A stretch of 20,367 bases of DNA. It comes from JACQID01 sp035289125 (GTDB taxonomy: Archaea; Aenigmatarchaeota; Aenigmatarchaeia; GW2011-AR5). Positions 1-6,752 of this stretch are shown here, one piece after another. A program made the position numbers and the translations under genes. Numbering within the stretch: the stretch's first letter is position 1; each line of letters starts with the position of its first letter. The stretch lies in NCBI GenBank assembly GCA_035289125.1, contig DATDXW010000067.1:1-20367 (forward strand), written 5' to 3'. The notes under the pieces are model-generated. The model made no database searches, was not told the origin of the DNA, and worked only from the letters and a program-made list of their open reading frames with translations.

Positions 1-981
1 ATGGTCGGCACGTCAGGCGGCGGCTTTTCGCTGATGGTGGAAGGATTCGGGCTGGCGGCAATGACAGAGACGCCATTAGTCGTAGTAGAGTCACAGCGTC
101 CCGGCCCCGCAACAGGAATGGCGACGCACTCCGGGCAGGCGGACCTGCGGTTTATGCTGCACGCCTCAACAGACGAATTCCCGCGCGTGGTAATAGCGCC
201 CGGCGACGTGGAACAGTGCTTCTACGAAACGATAAAAGCGTTTAATCTGGCAGACAAATATCAGATGCCGGTCGTGATAATGACTGATAAGTTTTTAGGA
301 GAGAGTTACTGGTCAGCAAATGAGTTTGACACTTCTTCCGTGAAGATAGAGCGCGGCAAAATGTTGAGCGACAAGGAAACCGAAGCGCTGAGTGAATACT
401 CGCGGTACAAAGTTACGCCCGACGGCGTTTCGCCCCGTAGCGTGCCTGGCCAGAAGAACGCGCCGTTCGTCGCTTCGTCTTACGAGCACGACGAGCACGG
501 TTTTGAGCGCGAAGAGGAGAACGTGCGCGTTGCCATGCACAACAAGCGCTACAGGAAATTCACGCAGGCGAGCAAAGAGCTGAAAAATCCGCCTCCCATC
601 GGCGACAAGAATGCAGACGCCACGATAATCGCATGGGGCTCAACGAAAGGCCCGATACTTGAAGCCATGAAGTTGCTGAAGGCAAAGAAGATAAGCGCGA
701 ATTACCAGCAAGTGCTCTATCTTAGCCCCTTTCCTTCAGAAGACATGATAAAAATTATAAAAGGCGCGAAGAAAGCTATAGTTATAGAGAACAACAAGAC
801 GTCGCAGCTTAACAGCCTCATACGCGAGCACTGCCTGCTTTCCGTAGACAATAAGGTGCTCAAGTACGACGGTCGCCCGTTCTCGCCGCAGGACATATCA
901 GAGTGCGTTGAAGAAATAATAAAAAGCATGTCTCCCAAAACGATAGAGATGGCAACGTTCGGAAGGATTGATAAAGAATGA
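1..981 (+). CDS. korA: 2-oxoacid:ferredoxin oxidoreductase alpha subunit, 5'-truncated
   Basis: This is the C-terminal 326 residues of the alpha chain of a 2-oxoacid:ferredoxin oxidoreductase (OFOR), the cytoplasmic enzyme that oxidatively decarboxylates 2-oxoacids to acyl-CoA and reduces ferredoxin. The reading frame is already open at base 1. The first residues (GTSGGGFSLM) match the middle of the family rather than an N-terminus, so the gamma-like domain and the YPITPS-type motif should lie upstream of the window. Visible family features are SQRPGPATGMATHSGQADL near residue 31 and the LADKYQMPVVIMTDKFLGES stretch near 83. The stop overlaps the start of the beta subunit (ATGA), indicating translational coupling. 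Substrate preference (pyruvate or 2-oxoglutarate) cannot be read from this part. The family call is secure; the symbol is generic. Confidence 0.93.
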   Translation: MVGTSGGGFSLMVEGFGLAAMTETPLVVVESQRPGPATGMATHSGQADLRFMLHASTDEFPRVVIAPGDVEQCFYETIKAFNLADKYQMPVVIMTDKFLGESYWSANEFDTSSVKIERGKMLSDKETEALSEYSRYKVTPDGVSPRSVPGQKNAPFVASSYEHDEHGFEREEENVRVAMHNKRYRKFTQASKELKNPPPIGDKNADATIIAWGSTKGPILEAMKLLKAKKISANYQQVLYLSPFPSEDMIKIIKGAKKAIVIENNKTSQLNSLIREHCLLSVDNKVLKYDGRPFSPQDISECVEEIIKSMSPKTIEMATFGRIDKE

Positions 982-2900
982 CTACGATGAAAGAGCTTAC
1001 GACGAAGGAGATGCCTTCGTGGTGTCCGGCATGCGGAGATTTTAATATATTATTCGCAATAAAAAACGCGCTTGCAGAAATAAACGTGGAACGTGAAAAT
1101 ATCGCGATTGTTTCAGGTATTGGTTGCCTGCCTCCTGACGAGATGGTTTCTCTTGGCAATGAATGGAAAGCGATATCAAGCGTGGAAAACGGGCAGATAG
1201 TGAACGGCGAAGGTAAATTCGCCGATATCGCATTCCGGACAATGAACAAGTTTGAAGGCGATATGCTTAGCATAACGCCGTCCGTGTCGCCTTTCAATTC
1301 AATAAGGCTGACGCCCAGTCATCCCGTGTATGCGGTAAAAAGAAACGCAATAAGGGCGCGAAACCAAGTGGACAAGAGAAAGCTGGAAAATGCGGAGCCG
1401 CATTTCATGGATGCAGGCGAGTTGAGGAAAGGAGACTGCATGGTATTCAATTGGAACCGCGAAGTAAAGGACAACGATGCATACACGGAAGACTTTTGTA
1501 GATTATTAGGTTACTATCTTGCCGAAGGCTGGATAGGCGAAGGTGGCGGAAGAAACCGCGACGGCGCGAACGTAAGCTTTGCTCTCAATTCAGACGAAAA
1601 GGACATCATAGAAGAAATTTCTGGCATCTCCCTTAAGCTCACAGGAAGGAAACCCTACATCCGGGAAAGGAAGGAAATAGGCAAAGTAACGGAAGTTACT
1701 ATATGCTCCAAGGAACTTGCACTGCGCCTGAAAAGCGTGGCAGGCAAGGGCGCGGGAAAAAAGAAGATCATAGAGGACGTCATGCTTCTTCCCGCAGAGA
1801 AGCAGAAACATATAATAGAAACTTACATGAAAGGTGACGGGTGTACGGGTAGGGCAAAATTGGGCAAAAATGATTACGTAAGGGTGTCCACGCTTTCCGT
1901 TGATTTGGCGATCCAGATGCAAGAGCTACTCGCCAGACAGGGAATATTCGCCTCTCTCTATGTGAAAAAGATGAAACCGCATATCCTGAAAGGCAGAGTC
2001 ATAAAGCCTTCCGGGAACCAGATATGCATAGCATATCAGAGCAAAAAAGTTTTCAGTCAAGTCCAAAAAACCAAATATGGATTTCTTGTTCCGATAAAAA
2101 CCGTAACAAAGAGCCCGTACAAAGGATTGGTTTACAATTTTGAAATGAAAGAAAATCCGCACTCCTATCTTGTTAGGGGATTCGTGACTCACAATTGCGG
2201 TAGTAAAACCCCCCATTTCGTCAACACCTACGGCTTCGAAGGTCTGCATGGCAGGGCGATGCCCGTTGCAACAGGAATAAAGCTGGCGAATAAAGGATTG
2301 AAAGTTATAGTCGTCAGCGGCGACGGCGACAGCTACGGCATAGGTGGCAACCATCTCATTCACGGCATGAGGCGGAACTTGGATATAACATATCTTGTCC
2401 AGAACAACGCAGTCTACGGGCTGACAAAAGGGCAGTACTCGCCCACAAGCATGAAAGGTTTCAAGACTCCGACGTCTTTGGGCGGGGCAATAGAAGAAAG
2501 CGTGAATCCGACGGCGCTTGCTCTTACAATGGGCGCGACCTACGTGGCGCGCGGTTATGCTTATGAGGTCAAGCACTTGCAGAAACTCATCGTTGACGGC
2601 ATAAACCACAAAGGCTTCTCCTTCATAGACATCTTCCAGCCTTGTTCTACGTATAACAAAATTCAGACAATATCGTGGTACAAGGAGCATCTGGTGAAGA
2701 TGGAGGAAATCGGGCACGACCCGTCAAATTTCGACGAGGCGATGAAGAAGGCATGGATGAAGGAAAAACTACCGATAGGATTATTTTTCAAGAATGAGAA
2801 ACCGACGTACGAAGAACAGGTCCCTGCGGCTTCCGTGCCGCTGGTAAAGCAGGACATAAGCAATATTGACATAAAACCGCTGCTCCAGAGATTCAAGTGA
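978..2900 (+). CDS. korB: 2-oxoacid:ferredoxin oxidoreductase beta subunit precursor with intein
   Basis: The 640-codon frame encodes the TPP- and [4Fe-4S]-binding beta subunit of OFOR, interrupted by an intein at residues 50-406. Removing the intein leaves 283 residues, the usual size for this subunit. N-extein: WCPACGD with C16 and C19. C-extein: begins C-GSKTPHFVNTYGFEGLHGRA, then GDGDSYGIGGNH (448-451 for GDGD), the TPP/Mg site, NNAVYGLTKGQ, and FQPCSTYN with C556 (199 after splicing). From knowledge of the Sulfolobus OFOR structure, cysteines equivalent to 16, 19, 50 and 199 of the mature chain hold the cluster. Its ATG overlaps the korA stop, and its TGA overlaps the start of the downstream geranylgeranyl reductase. 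There is no obvious frameshift, so both exteins and intein appear intact. Confidence 0.96.
   Translation: MTTMKELTTKEMPSWCPACGDFNILFAIKNALAEINVERENIAIVSGIGCLPPDEMVSLGNEWKAISSVENGQIVNGEGKFADIAFRTMNKFEGDMLSITPSVSPFNSIRLTPSHPVYAVKRNAIRARNQVDKRKLENAEPHFMDAGELRKGDCMVFNWNREVKDNDAYTEDFCRLLGYYLAEGWIGEGGGRNRDGANVSFALNSDEKDIIEEISGISLKLTGRKPYIRERKEIGKVTEVTICSKELALRLKSVAGKGAGKKKIIEDVMLLPAEKQKHIIETYMKGDGCTGRAKLGKNDYVRVSTLSVDLAIQMQELLARQGIFASLYVKKMKPHILKGRVIKPSGNQICIAYQSKKVFSQVQKTKYGFLVPIKTVTKSPYKGLVYNFEMKENPHSYLVRGFVTHNCGSKTPHFVNTYGFEGLHGRAMPVATGIKLANKGLKVIVVSGDGDSYGIGGNHLIHGMRRNLDITYLVQNNAVYGLTKGQYSPTSMKGFKTPTSLGGAIEESVNPTALALTMGATYVARGYAYEVKHLQKLIVDGINHKGFSFIDIFQPCSTYNKIQTISWYKEHLVKMEEIGHDPSNFDEAMKKAWMKEKLPIGLFFKNEKPTYEEQVPAASVPLVKQDISNIDIKPLLQRFK
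1125..2195 (+). mobile_element. Intein with LAGLIDADG-type homing endonuclease domain in korB
   Basis: An in-frame 357-residue insertion begins with C50 (block A, CLPPDEMVSLG) and ends with the His-Asn pair of VTHN (block G). The next residue, Cys, is the +1 extein nucleophile. The splicing block B motif TPSHPVYAV (T112, H115) is present. Two LAGLIDADG-like helices are visible: LLGYYLAEGW at 176-185 and IIETYMKGDG at 279-288, separated by about 100 residues as in dodecapeptide homing endonucleases. Block F is GLVYNFEMKENPHSYLVRGF. Flanking exteins join as GIG-CGSKTPHF, a continuous conserved OFOR sequence, which fixes the boundaries. All splicing residues look intact. Acidic residues are present in both endonuclease motifs (E183, D287), so endonuclease activity is possible but unproven. 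Confidence 0.95.
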
Positions 2901-4102
2901 TGACTGTGATGGACTATGACGTGATTGTCGTGGGCGGCGGGCCCGGCGGCAGCACGTGCGCTGCACTGTTAGGAAGGGCAGGAAAAAAAGTTCTTTTACT
3001 GGACAAGGCACACTTCCCAAGGGACAAGACGTGCGGCGACGCGCTTTCCGGTTCGCTTCGCGTCCAGAAAGACATGGGTATAACCGAAAAGATACGGAAC
3101 GTCCAGCACGCCGTCATAAACGGCGTTGAGTTTTCCTCGCCGGAAGGCGTGGTGGTTGACATTCCTTTCGAGAGCAACGGCTTCTGCAGCCCGCGCTACG
3201 TTTACGACAACATCGTTTTCGAAGAAGCGTTGAAGAGCGCAGACGTGATGCAGAACTTTGAAGTTACCGGGCTTCTGAAAGAAGACGAACAAGTGGTGGG
3301 CGTCACGGGAACGAAGGACAACGAGCGAAAAGAAATCCGCGCGAAGCTCGTGATAGGCGCGGACGGCGCTTTTTCGCTGGTCGCCAGAGAGACGGGTTGC
3401 CACGACCTTGACCCGAAGCACACGATAACAGCCGTGCGCGCGTATTATACCGGCGTGAAAAACGTGACCGATAAAATAGAGCTGCACTTTGTGAACGAAA
3501 TACTGCCCGGATACTTCTGGATATTTCCCGTCGGCGGCGGCATGTGCAACGTCGGCGTCGGCATGGTGGACGACATAATGATGCGGAAGAAATTGCAGAT
3601 GCCTTCTTCCATGATGAAGATAATTAACGAGAACCCGCTCTTCATAGAGCGCTTTGCTGGCGCGACGATGGAAAAAGGCTCTCTCAAGGGATGGCGCCTG
3701 CCCATCGGTTCAAAGCGGAGAAAGATGCACGGCGACGGCTTCATGCTCGTGGGCGACGCCGCCGGACTCATTGACCCGTTCACCGGCGAGGGCGTATCCA
3801 ACGCTACGGTGTCTGGCGAGATAGCCGCCAACTGGGCGATAAAGGCTATTAACGCACAAAACTTTTCGGCTTCGTTCCTGAAAGGATATGCCGACGAGGT
3901 CTGGGCTTTTCTCGGCCCGAAGATGAAAACGTCTTACAGGCTGCAGCGCATAGGCAGGATAAAATTCCTCACGAACCTTATTTTCCGCAAGGCGGCACGT
4001 AGCCGCCATATCATGGAAAGCCTCAAGAGCATGGTTGACAATATGGAACAGCGCAACAACATTATAAATCCGATGTTCTACATCAGGCTGCTGCTAGCGT
4101 GA
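2900..4102 (+). CDS. FAD-dependent geranylgeranyl reductase family protein
   Basis: This 400-residue flavoprotein belongs to the geranylgeranyl reductase family, which in archaea saturates the isoprenoid chains of membrane lipids (digeranylgeranylglycerophospholipid reductase). An N-terminal Rossmann FAD motif, VVGGGPGGSTCAALLGRAG, is followed by LLLDK. The region around CSPRYVYDN corresponds to the conserved R-x-x-F/Y-D segment. The second FAD motif GDAAGLIDPFTGEG lies at about 285-298. The ATG at 2900 shares one base with the korB stop; a GTG at 2897 and an ATG at 2909 (MDYDVIVVGG) are alternative starts. Tight linkage to OFOR suggests that reduced ferredoxin is the electron donor, as reported for Methanosarcina GGR. 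A related oxidoreductase with another prenyl substrate cannot be excluded. Confidence 0.88.
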   Translation: MTVMDYDVIVVGGGPGGSTCAALLGRAGKKVLLLDKAHFPRDKTCGDALSGSLRVQKDMGITEKIRNVQHAVINGVEFSSPEGVVVDIPFESNGFCSPRYVYDNIVFEEALKSADVMQNFEVTGLLKEDEQVVGVTGTKDNERKEIRAKLVIGADGAFSLVARETGCHDLDPKHTITAVRAYYTGVKNVTDKIELHFVNEILPGYFWIFPVGGGMCNVGVGMVDDIMMRKKLQMPSSMMKIINENPLFIERFAGATMEKGSLKGWRLPIGSKRRKMHGDGFMLVGDAAGLIDPFTGEGVSNATVSGEIAANWAIKAINAQNFSASFLKGYADEVWAFLGPKMKTSYRLQRIGRIKFLTNLIFRKAARSRHIMESLKSMVDNMEQRNNIINPMFYIRLLLA

Positions 4103-4120
4103 TTTGCAACGTTGATGTTT

Positions 4121-4130
4121 CTTAAGATTA
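4121..4130 (+). promoter_or_regulatory. TATA-like box before the 4148 gene
   Basis: CTTAAGATTA is centred about 23 nt before the ATG at 4148, the spacing expected for an archaeal TATA element driving a leaderless mRNA. This supports 4148 over the more upstream start codons at 4112 and 4115. Confidence 0.35.
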
Positions 4131-4147
4131 TTTACATTGGTATAACG

Positions 4148-4546
4148 ATGCCGGACAACGCCACTGAGAACGTAATCAGGTTCAGTATGAAACTGTTGAC
4201 AGGCAATTCGCAACCTTATCAGTTGGGATACCAGCTTGACAGATTAGGTGACGGCATAAGCAAAATTATCTATCCCATTATATCGGATGCCGTCAGTGGA
4301 ATGATTTTTTACGTGGGCAGGCGCGATTTAAATCCGGAGATAGCAAGCGCTGTCATGTCGCAACCGAACGCAAGCTATGACGGCACCGTGACCGTAACCA
4401 TAGACCGCGCCACAGGCAGGCGCACTCTGTCCATACAGAACGCCGCCAATACCGAATTCGGTCGCGGCGTTCTGGAGCAAACCGAAGCCAGATACAACGC
4501 GCTATACGCTGGAGCGGCAGAACGCCAAGCCGCCGTTCGCAGCTAG
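4148..4546 (+). CDS. Hypothetical protein, 132 residues
   Basis: I do not recognise this protein. It reads MPDNATENVIRFSMKLL at the N-terminus, has a moderately hydrophobic middle (KIIYPIISDAVSGMIFYVG, roughly residues 37-55) and an Ala/Arg-rich C-terminus (GAAERQAAVRS). No signal peptide, clear transmembrane helix or Cys/His metal motif is visible. It starts 45 nt after the geranylgeranyl reductase stop. A start at 4112 or 4115 in the same frame would add an 11-12 residue hydrophobic leader, but the TATA-like box at 4121-4130 argues for 4148. Synonymous composition resembles the flanking genes, so it is probably a real gene, but its function is unknown. Confidence 0.6.
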   Translation: MPDNATENVIRFSMKLLTGNSQPYQLGYQLDRLGDGISKIIYPIISDAVSGMIFYVGRRDLNPEIASAVMSQPNASYDGTVTVTIDRATGRRTLSIQNAANTEFGRGVLEQTEARYNALYAGAAERQAAVRS

Positions 4547-4572
4547 AAACTTGGAAACACGGTAAATATGTT

Positions 4573-4580
4573 CTTAAATA
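4573..4580 (+). promoter_or_regulatory. TATA box CTTAAATA
   Basis: CTTAAATA is centred 27 nt upstream of the ATG at 4604. It lies inside the reading frame if the earlier ATG at 4568 were used, so it helps decide the start. The same octamer occurs before the 12395 and 16546 genes. Confidence 0.5.
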
Positions 4581-4603
4581 CGGCAAATCCGGATGCTTAC
4601 AAC

Positions 4604-5269
4604 ATGGAGGTATTAAGACGTGCACGAAATGCGCTAGATATGTGGACGACTGTAGAAAAAGGTGTTACAGATTATCTCGTGCGCTTAAGAGAGGTAGTGG
4701 CATATTCCAGAGTCGAACTTGAGCAAAGGCGGGGTAAAGGGACGCTTCTTGGTATAGGAGAGCATCACTCCATATACTTTACTAGCGCCGGTGAGGTATT
4801 AGAAGAAGCAATACCGTATTTCGGAGGCGGCAGCCATGAAAGCGATATGAATATTCAGGGGGAGTGTAAAAAAGTGGTAAAACAGCTCTTGGAAACAGCT
4901 TTTTCTATAGACTATATGGAAGCGGCATTGTTAGTGAAATTGCATCCCGATGTCGTGTATTCAGAAGGTCGCAGGAGATCTAATATAGCGATTGCTGCCT
5001 ATGTTGCAAGCTTGGAGCCTAAATGCACTGTCAATATAATTTATTTGGATGACGGGAATCCGTATTACCTAAGAATGCTTAACGGGAATAGGAATTCGCC
5101 GGATTTGCAGACGCAAAGGGAAGCATTTTGGGCAGAAAGGATGGGAGAAACAGTCAACCACGCCACAACCCCGGTAATGATAGTCGGTATGAATCATATG
5201 ACAAATAAATACGGACTGTTGGATGCATTAAGAGAACGGGGCATCGTATTGGAGCCTTTGGTAGTCTGA
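4604..5269 (+). CDS. Putative TraB/ChaN/EreA-like (TIKI-type fold) protein
   Basis: This 221-residue protein has no obvious close relative that I recognise, but it carries, in order, motifs resembling the TraB/GumN/ChaN/erythromycin-esterase superfamily of putative metal-dependent hydrolases. They are LLGIGEHHS near residues 48-56 (the GE-x-H element), LHPDVVYSEGRRR near 113-125 (family PDVVAVEL-x-x-R element), REAFWAERM near 172-180 (family RD-x-x-MA element) and IVGMNHMTNKYGLLDALRERGI near 193-214 (family VVG-x-x-H-x-x-G-x-x-x-L element). No membrane helix or signal peptide is visible, so it is probably cytoplasmic. The start at 4604 is preferred because of a TATA box 27 nt upstream; an ATG at 4568 would add 12 residues. 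It looks more AT-rich than its neighbours. The superfamily assignment is by motif order only. Confidence 0.6.
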   Translation: MEVLRRARNALDMWTTVEKGVTDYLVRLREVVAYSRVELEQRRGKGTLLGIGEHHSIYFTSAGEVLEEAIPYFGGGSHESDMNIQGECKKVVKQLLETAFSIDYMEAALLVKLHPDVVYSEGRRRSNIAIAAYVASLEPKCTVNIIYLDDGNPYYLRMLNGNRNSPDLQTQREAFWAERMGETVNHATTPVMIVGMNHMTNKYGLLDALRERGIVLEPLVV

Positions 5270-5320
5270 CAGGTGTATGCGTAAAAGTTCATCCCACGGA
5301 TAGTAACGAATACATTCAGT

Positions 5321-5330
5321 CTTTATTTTT
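5321..5330 (+). terminator. Poly-T tract after the TraB-like gene
   Basis: CTTTATTTTT about 50 nt past the stop at 5269 is a plausible archaeal oligo-U terminator. There is no strong hairpin directly before it. Confidence 0.3.
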
Positions 5331-5359
5331 GCGACAATATCTCAAGTCCAATAATCTTA

Positions 5360-5420
5360 AAAATCCACTGCGAGGGAATTGACGCACCGCTGTGCGTCGG
5401 CCTTCTTCGCAGTGGATTTT
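5360..5420. repeat. Nested perfect stem-loop, 61 nt
   Basis: A perfect 14-bp outer stem is formed by AAAATCCACTGCGA (5360-5373) and its exact complement at 5407-5420. Inside it is a second perfect 7-bp hairpin, GACGCAC (5381-5387) with GTGCGTC (5392-5398), closed by loop CGCT. The two stems are separated by an asymmetric internal loop (GGGAATT opposite GGCCTTCT). It lies between the TraB-like gene and the padR promoter. On the minus strand the outer stem runs into TTTTTAAG, like an intrinsic terminator. It could be a structured small RNA, a bidirectional terminator or a remnant of a small mobile element; the sequence alone does not decide. Confidence 0.6.
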
Positions 5421-5422
5421 CG

Positions 5423-5447
5423 CATTGAATTTCAAGAGAATTCAATG
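5423..5447. promoter_or_regulatory. Inverted repeat abutting the padR TATA box
   Basis: CATTGAATT (5423-5431) is exactly complementary to AATTCAATG (5439-5447), with a 7-nt spacer. The right arm touches the TATA box at 5448. Its position fits a BRE-proximal operator for a dimeric regulator, possibly PadR itself or an activator. The function is inferred from position. Confidence 0.4.
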
Positions 5448-5455
5448 TTTAAATA
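5448..5455 (+). promoter_or_regulatory. TATA box TTTAAATA of the padR-suf operon
   Basis: TTTAAATA is a near-consensus archaeal TATA element centred about 26 nt upstream of the ATG at 5478. It predicts a leaderless transcript beginning at or next to the padR start codon. Confidence 0.65.
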
Positions 5456-5467
5456 GGTTGGACAATA

Positions 5468-5482
5468 GACATATACTATGTC
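5468..5482. promoter_or_regulatory. Candidate PadR autoregulatory operator over the start codon
   Basis: GACATA-TAC-TATGTC is a perfect 6-bp dyad with a 3-nt centre that overlaps the expected transcription start and the padR ATG (5478). A half-site GACATA recurs at 5487-5492. PadR-family operators characteristically contain ATGT/ACAT dyads, and this one has both. Binding here would block the promoter, so autorepression together with the downstream suf genes is likely. Confidence 0.5.
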
Positions 5483-5900
5483 ACCTGACATACATAGTGA
5501 GCATGTGGAAGAAGTCTCGTTCCAGGCCCCGACGCGGGACGAAATTTTCCCGCTGAACGTAAGTGAAATAGAGTTGGGGCTTTTGCAGATGCAGATACTC
5601 TGGATTCTAAAGCGCGAAAGCACGCACGGATATGATATGATGAAGCGGCTTTCGGAGCTGAAGAACGTCAATATAACGCAGGGCACGCTTTACCCGACGC
5701 TTCAGCGGCTCGAGGAGCTCGGTTACATAGAAAGGAAATCAGAAGGAAGGAGAATAGTGTACAACCTTACGAAGGAAGGCACGAAGGCGCTTGACGATGG
5801 ATGCGCCTCGTTCACGCGCACGTTCTTTGGTATATTCCATGATTACGTATGCGGGAAGTGCGTGGCGCGCGATATAGTCACATCGGGGCAAAAGAAGTAA
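5478..5900 (+). CDS. PadR-family transcriptional regulator with C-terminal CxxC
   Basis: This 140-residue winged-helix protein matches the PadR family: LLQMQILWILKRESTHGYDM (helix 1-2), ITQGTLYPTLQRLEELGYIE (recognition helix and following, about 66-85) and the beta-wing KSEGRRRIVYNLTKEG-type segment. About 34 residues precede the fold. The C-terminal part carries three cysteines, C109, C125 and C128 (YVCGKCVARD), an uncommon arrangement that could bind a metal or Fe-S cluster. It is the first gene before sufC and probably shares its transcript across the 114-nt repeat-containing gap. I infer that it controls the SUF operon in response to Fe-S or redox status. The family is clear; the regulated target and ligand are inference. 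Confidence 0.88.
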   Translation: MSPDIHSEHVEEVSFQAPTRDEIFPLNVSEIELGLLQMQILWILKRESTHGYDMMKRLSELKNVNITQGTLYPTLQRLEELGYIERKSEGRRIVYNLTKEGTKALDDGCASFTRTFFGIFHDYVCGKCVARDIVTSGQKK

Positions 5901-5902
5901 AG

Positions 5903-6014
5903 ATAATATGGCATCGACTTGTGAACGAAGTGAATAATAATATGGGATACGACGCATCGAAGCTGTGGGGTATTGGGACACGACTTGCGAATGAAATGAG
6001 CGAGGGATATTGTT
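5903..6014 (+). repeat. Three tandem copies of a dispersed hairpin repeat upstream of sufC
   Basis: The padR-sufC gap is filled by degenerate copies of a unit of the form TAATATGGGATACGA, hairpin, GGGTATTATT. Approximate units are 5903-5935, 5936-5973 and 5974-6014. The last contains the stem CTTGC...GCGAG (5984-6004) with internal GA/GA mismatches and the inner pairs AT/AT around a GAA loop. It ends GAGGGATATTGTT directly before the sufC ATG at 6015, so the unit provides the Shine-Dalgarno GAGGG. Similar units are at 8183-8222 and 16425-16545. Confidence 0.75.
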
Positions 6015-6752
6015 ATGAAACTGGAAATTGAAAACCTGCACGCCGAAGTGGACGGGAAAGAGATACTCAAGGGCGTCACGCTAACGGTTAAAAGTGGCGA
6101 GGTTCATGCAGTCATGGGCCCGAACGGCGCAGGCAAGAGCACGCTCTCCAATGTGATAATGGGGCATCCGCGCTACCGCGTCATCAGTGGCGATGTAAAA
6201 CTGGACGGCGCGAGCATACTGAGCATGAGCCCGGACAAAAGGGCGCGAACCGGTATTTTTGTGTCGTTTCAGTATCCTGCCGAAGTTCCTGGCGTGAGCA
6301 TAGCTTCCTTTTTACGCAGCGCGCACGGCGCGATAAACGGCAAGGAGATGTCTGTGATTGACTTTCAGAAGCTTGTGAAGGAGAAGACGAAGATGCTTGG
6401 CATAAGCGACGACTTCATAAAGCGCGGATTGAACGAAGGGTTTTCCGGCGGCGAAAAGAAAAGAGGCGAGATTCTGCAGATGGCAGTGCTTTCGCCAAGG
6501 TTGGCGATACTTGACGAAACCGATTCGGGACTGGATGTGGACGCGCTTCGCGTCGTGGCGGATGGGATAAACAGAGTTTCGTCTTCGCCCGATATGGGCA
6601 TTATTCTCATAACGCACTATAACCGGATTTTGAAATACGTCATACCTGATTTCGTCCACGTGATGCATGGCGGCAGGATAGTGAGGTCTGGAAAGAGCGA
6701 CCTTGCATCGTTCATAGAAGAAAAAGGATATTCTTCGTTGGAGGCTACCTGA
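6015..6752 (+). CDS. sufC: Fe-S cluster assembly ATPase SufC
   Basis: SufC is the cytoplasmic ABC-type ATPase that drives the SufBCD scaffold to build [4Fe-4S] clusters. The 245-residue protein has Walker A GPNGAGKST at 35-43, the Q-loop region SFQYP around 84-88, the SufC-type signature FSGGEKKRGEILQ (SGGEKKR at 144-150), Walker B LAILDE at 163-168 followed by TDSGLD, and the H-switch region ILITHYNRIL. The length is normal for the family. The ATG at 6015 is preceded by GAGGG belonging to the upstream repeat. sufB follows immediately, with its ATG at 6753 directly after the stop. Confidence 0.97.
   Translation: MKLEIENLHAEVDGKEILKGVTLTVKSGEVHAVMGPNGAGKSTLSNVIMGHPRYRVISGDVKLDGASILSMSPDKRARTGIFVSFQYPAEVPGVSIASFLRSAHGAINGKEMSVIDFQKLVKEKTKMLGISDDFIKRGLNEGFSGGEKKRGEILQMAVLSPRLAILDETDSGLDVDALRVVADGINRVSSSPDMGIILITHYNRILKYVIPDFVHVMHGGRIVRSGKSDLASFIEEKGYSSLEAT

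Noticed and set aside
1926..2717. 263-codon minus-strand frame opposite korB
   Set aside because: It is antisense to the intein and C-extein, both of which are clearly coding; its product has no recognisable features.
5360..5420. H/ACA guide RNA or tRNA
   Set aside because: The nested stem has an internal loop, but there is no ANA box at the expected distance and no k-turn; cloverleaf features are absent.
5903..6014. CRISPR array
   Set aside because: The repeats are degenerate, of uneven spacing, without unique spacers, and sit in gene leaders; no cas gene is present.
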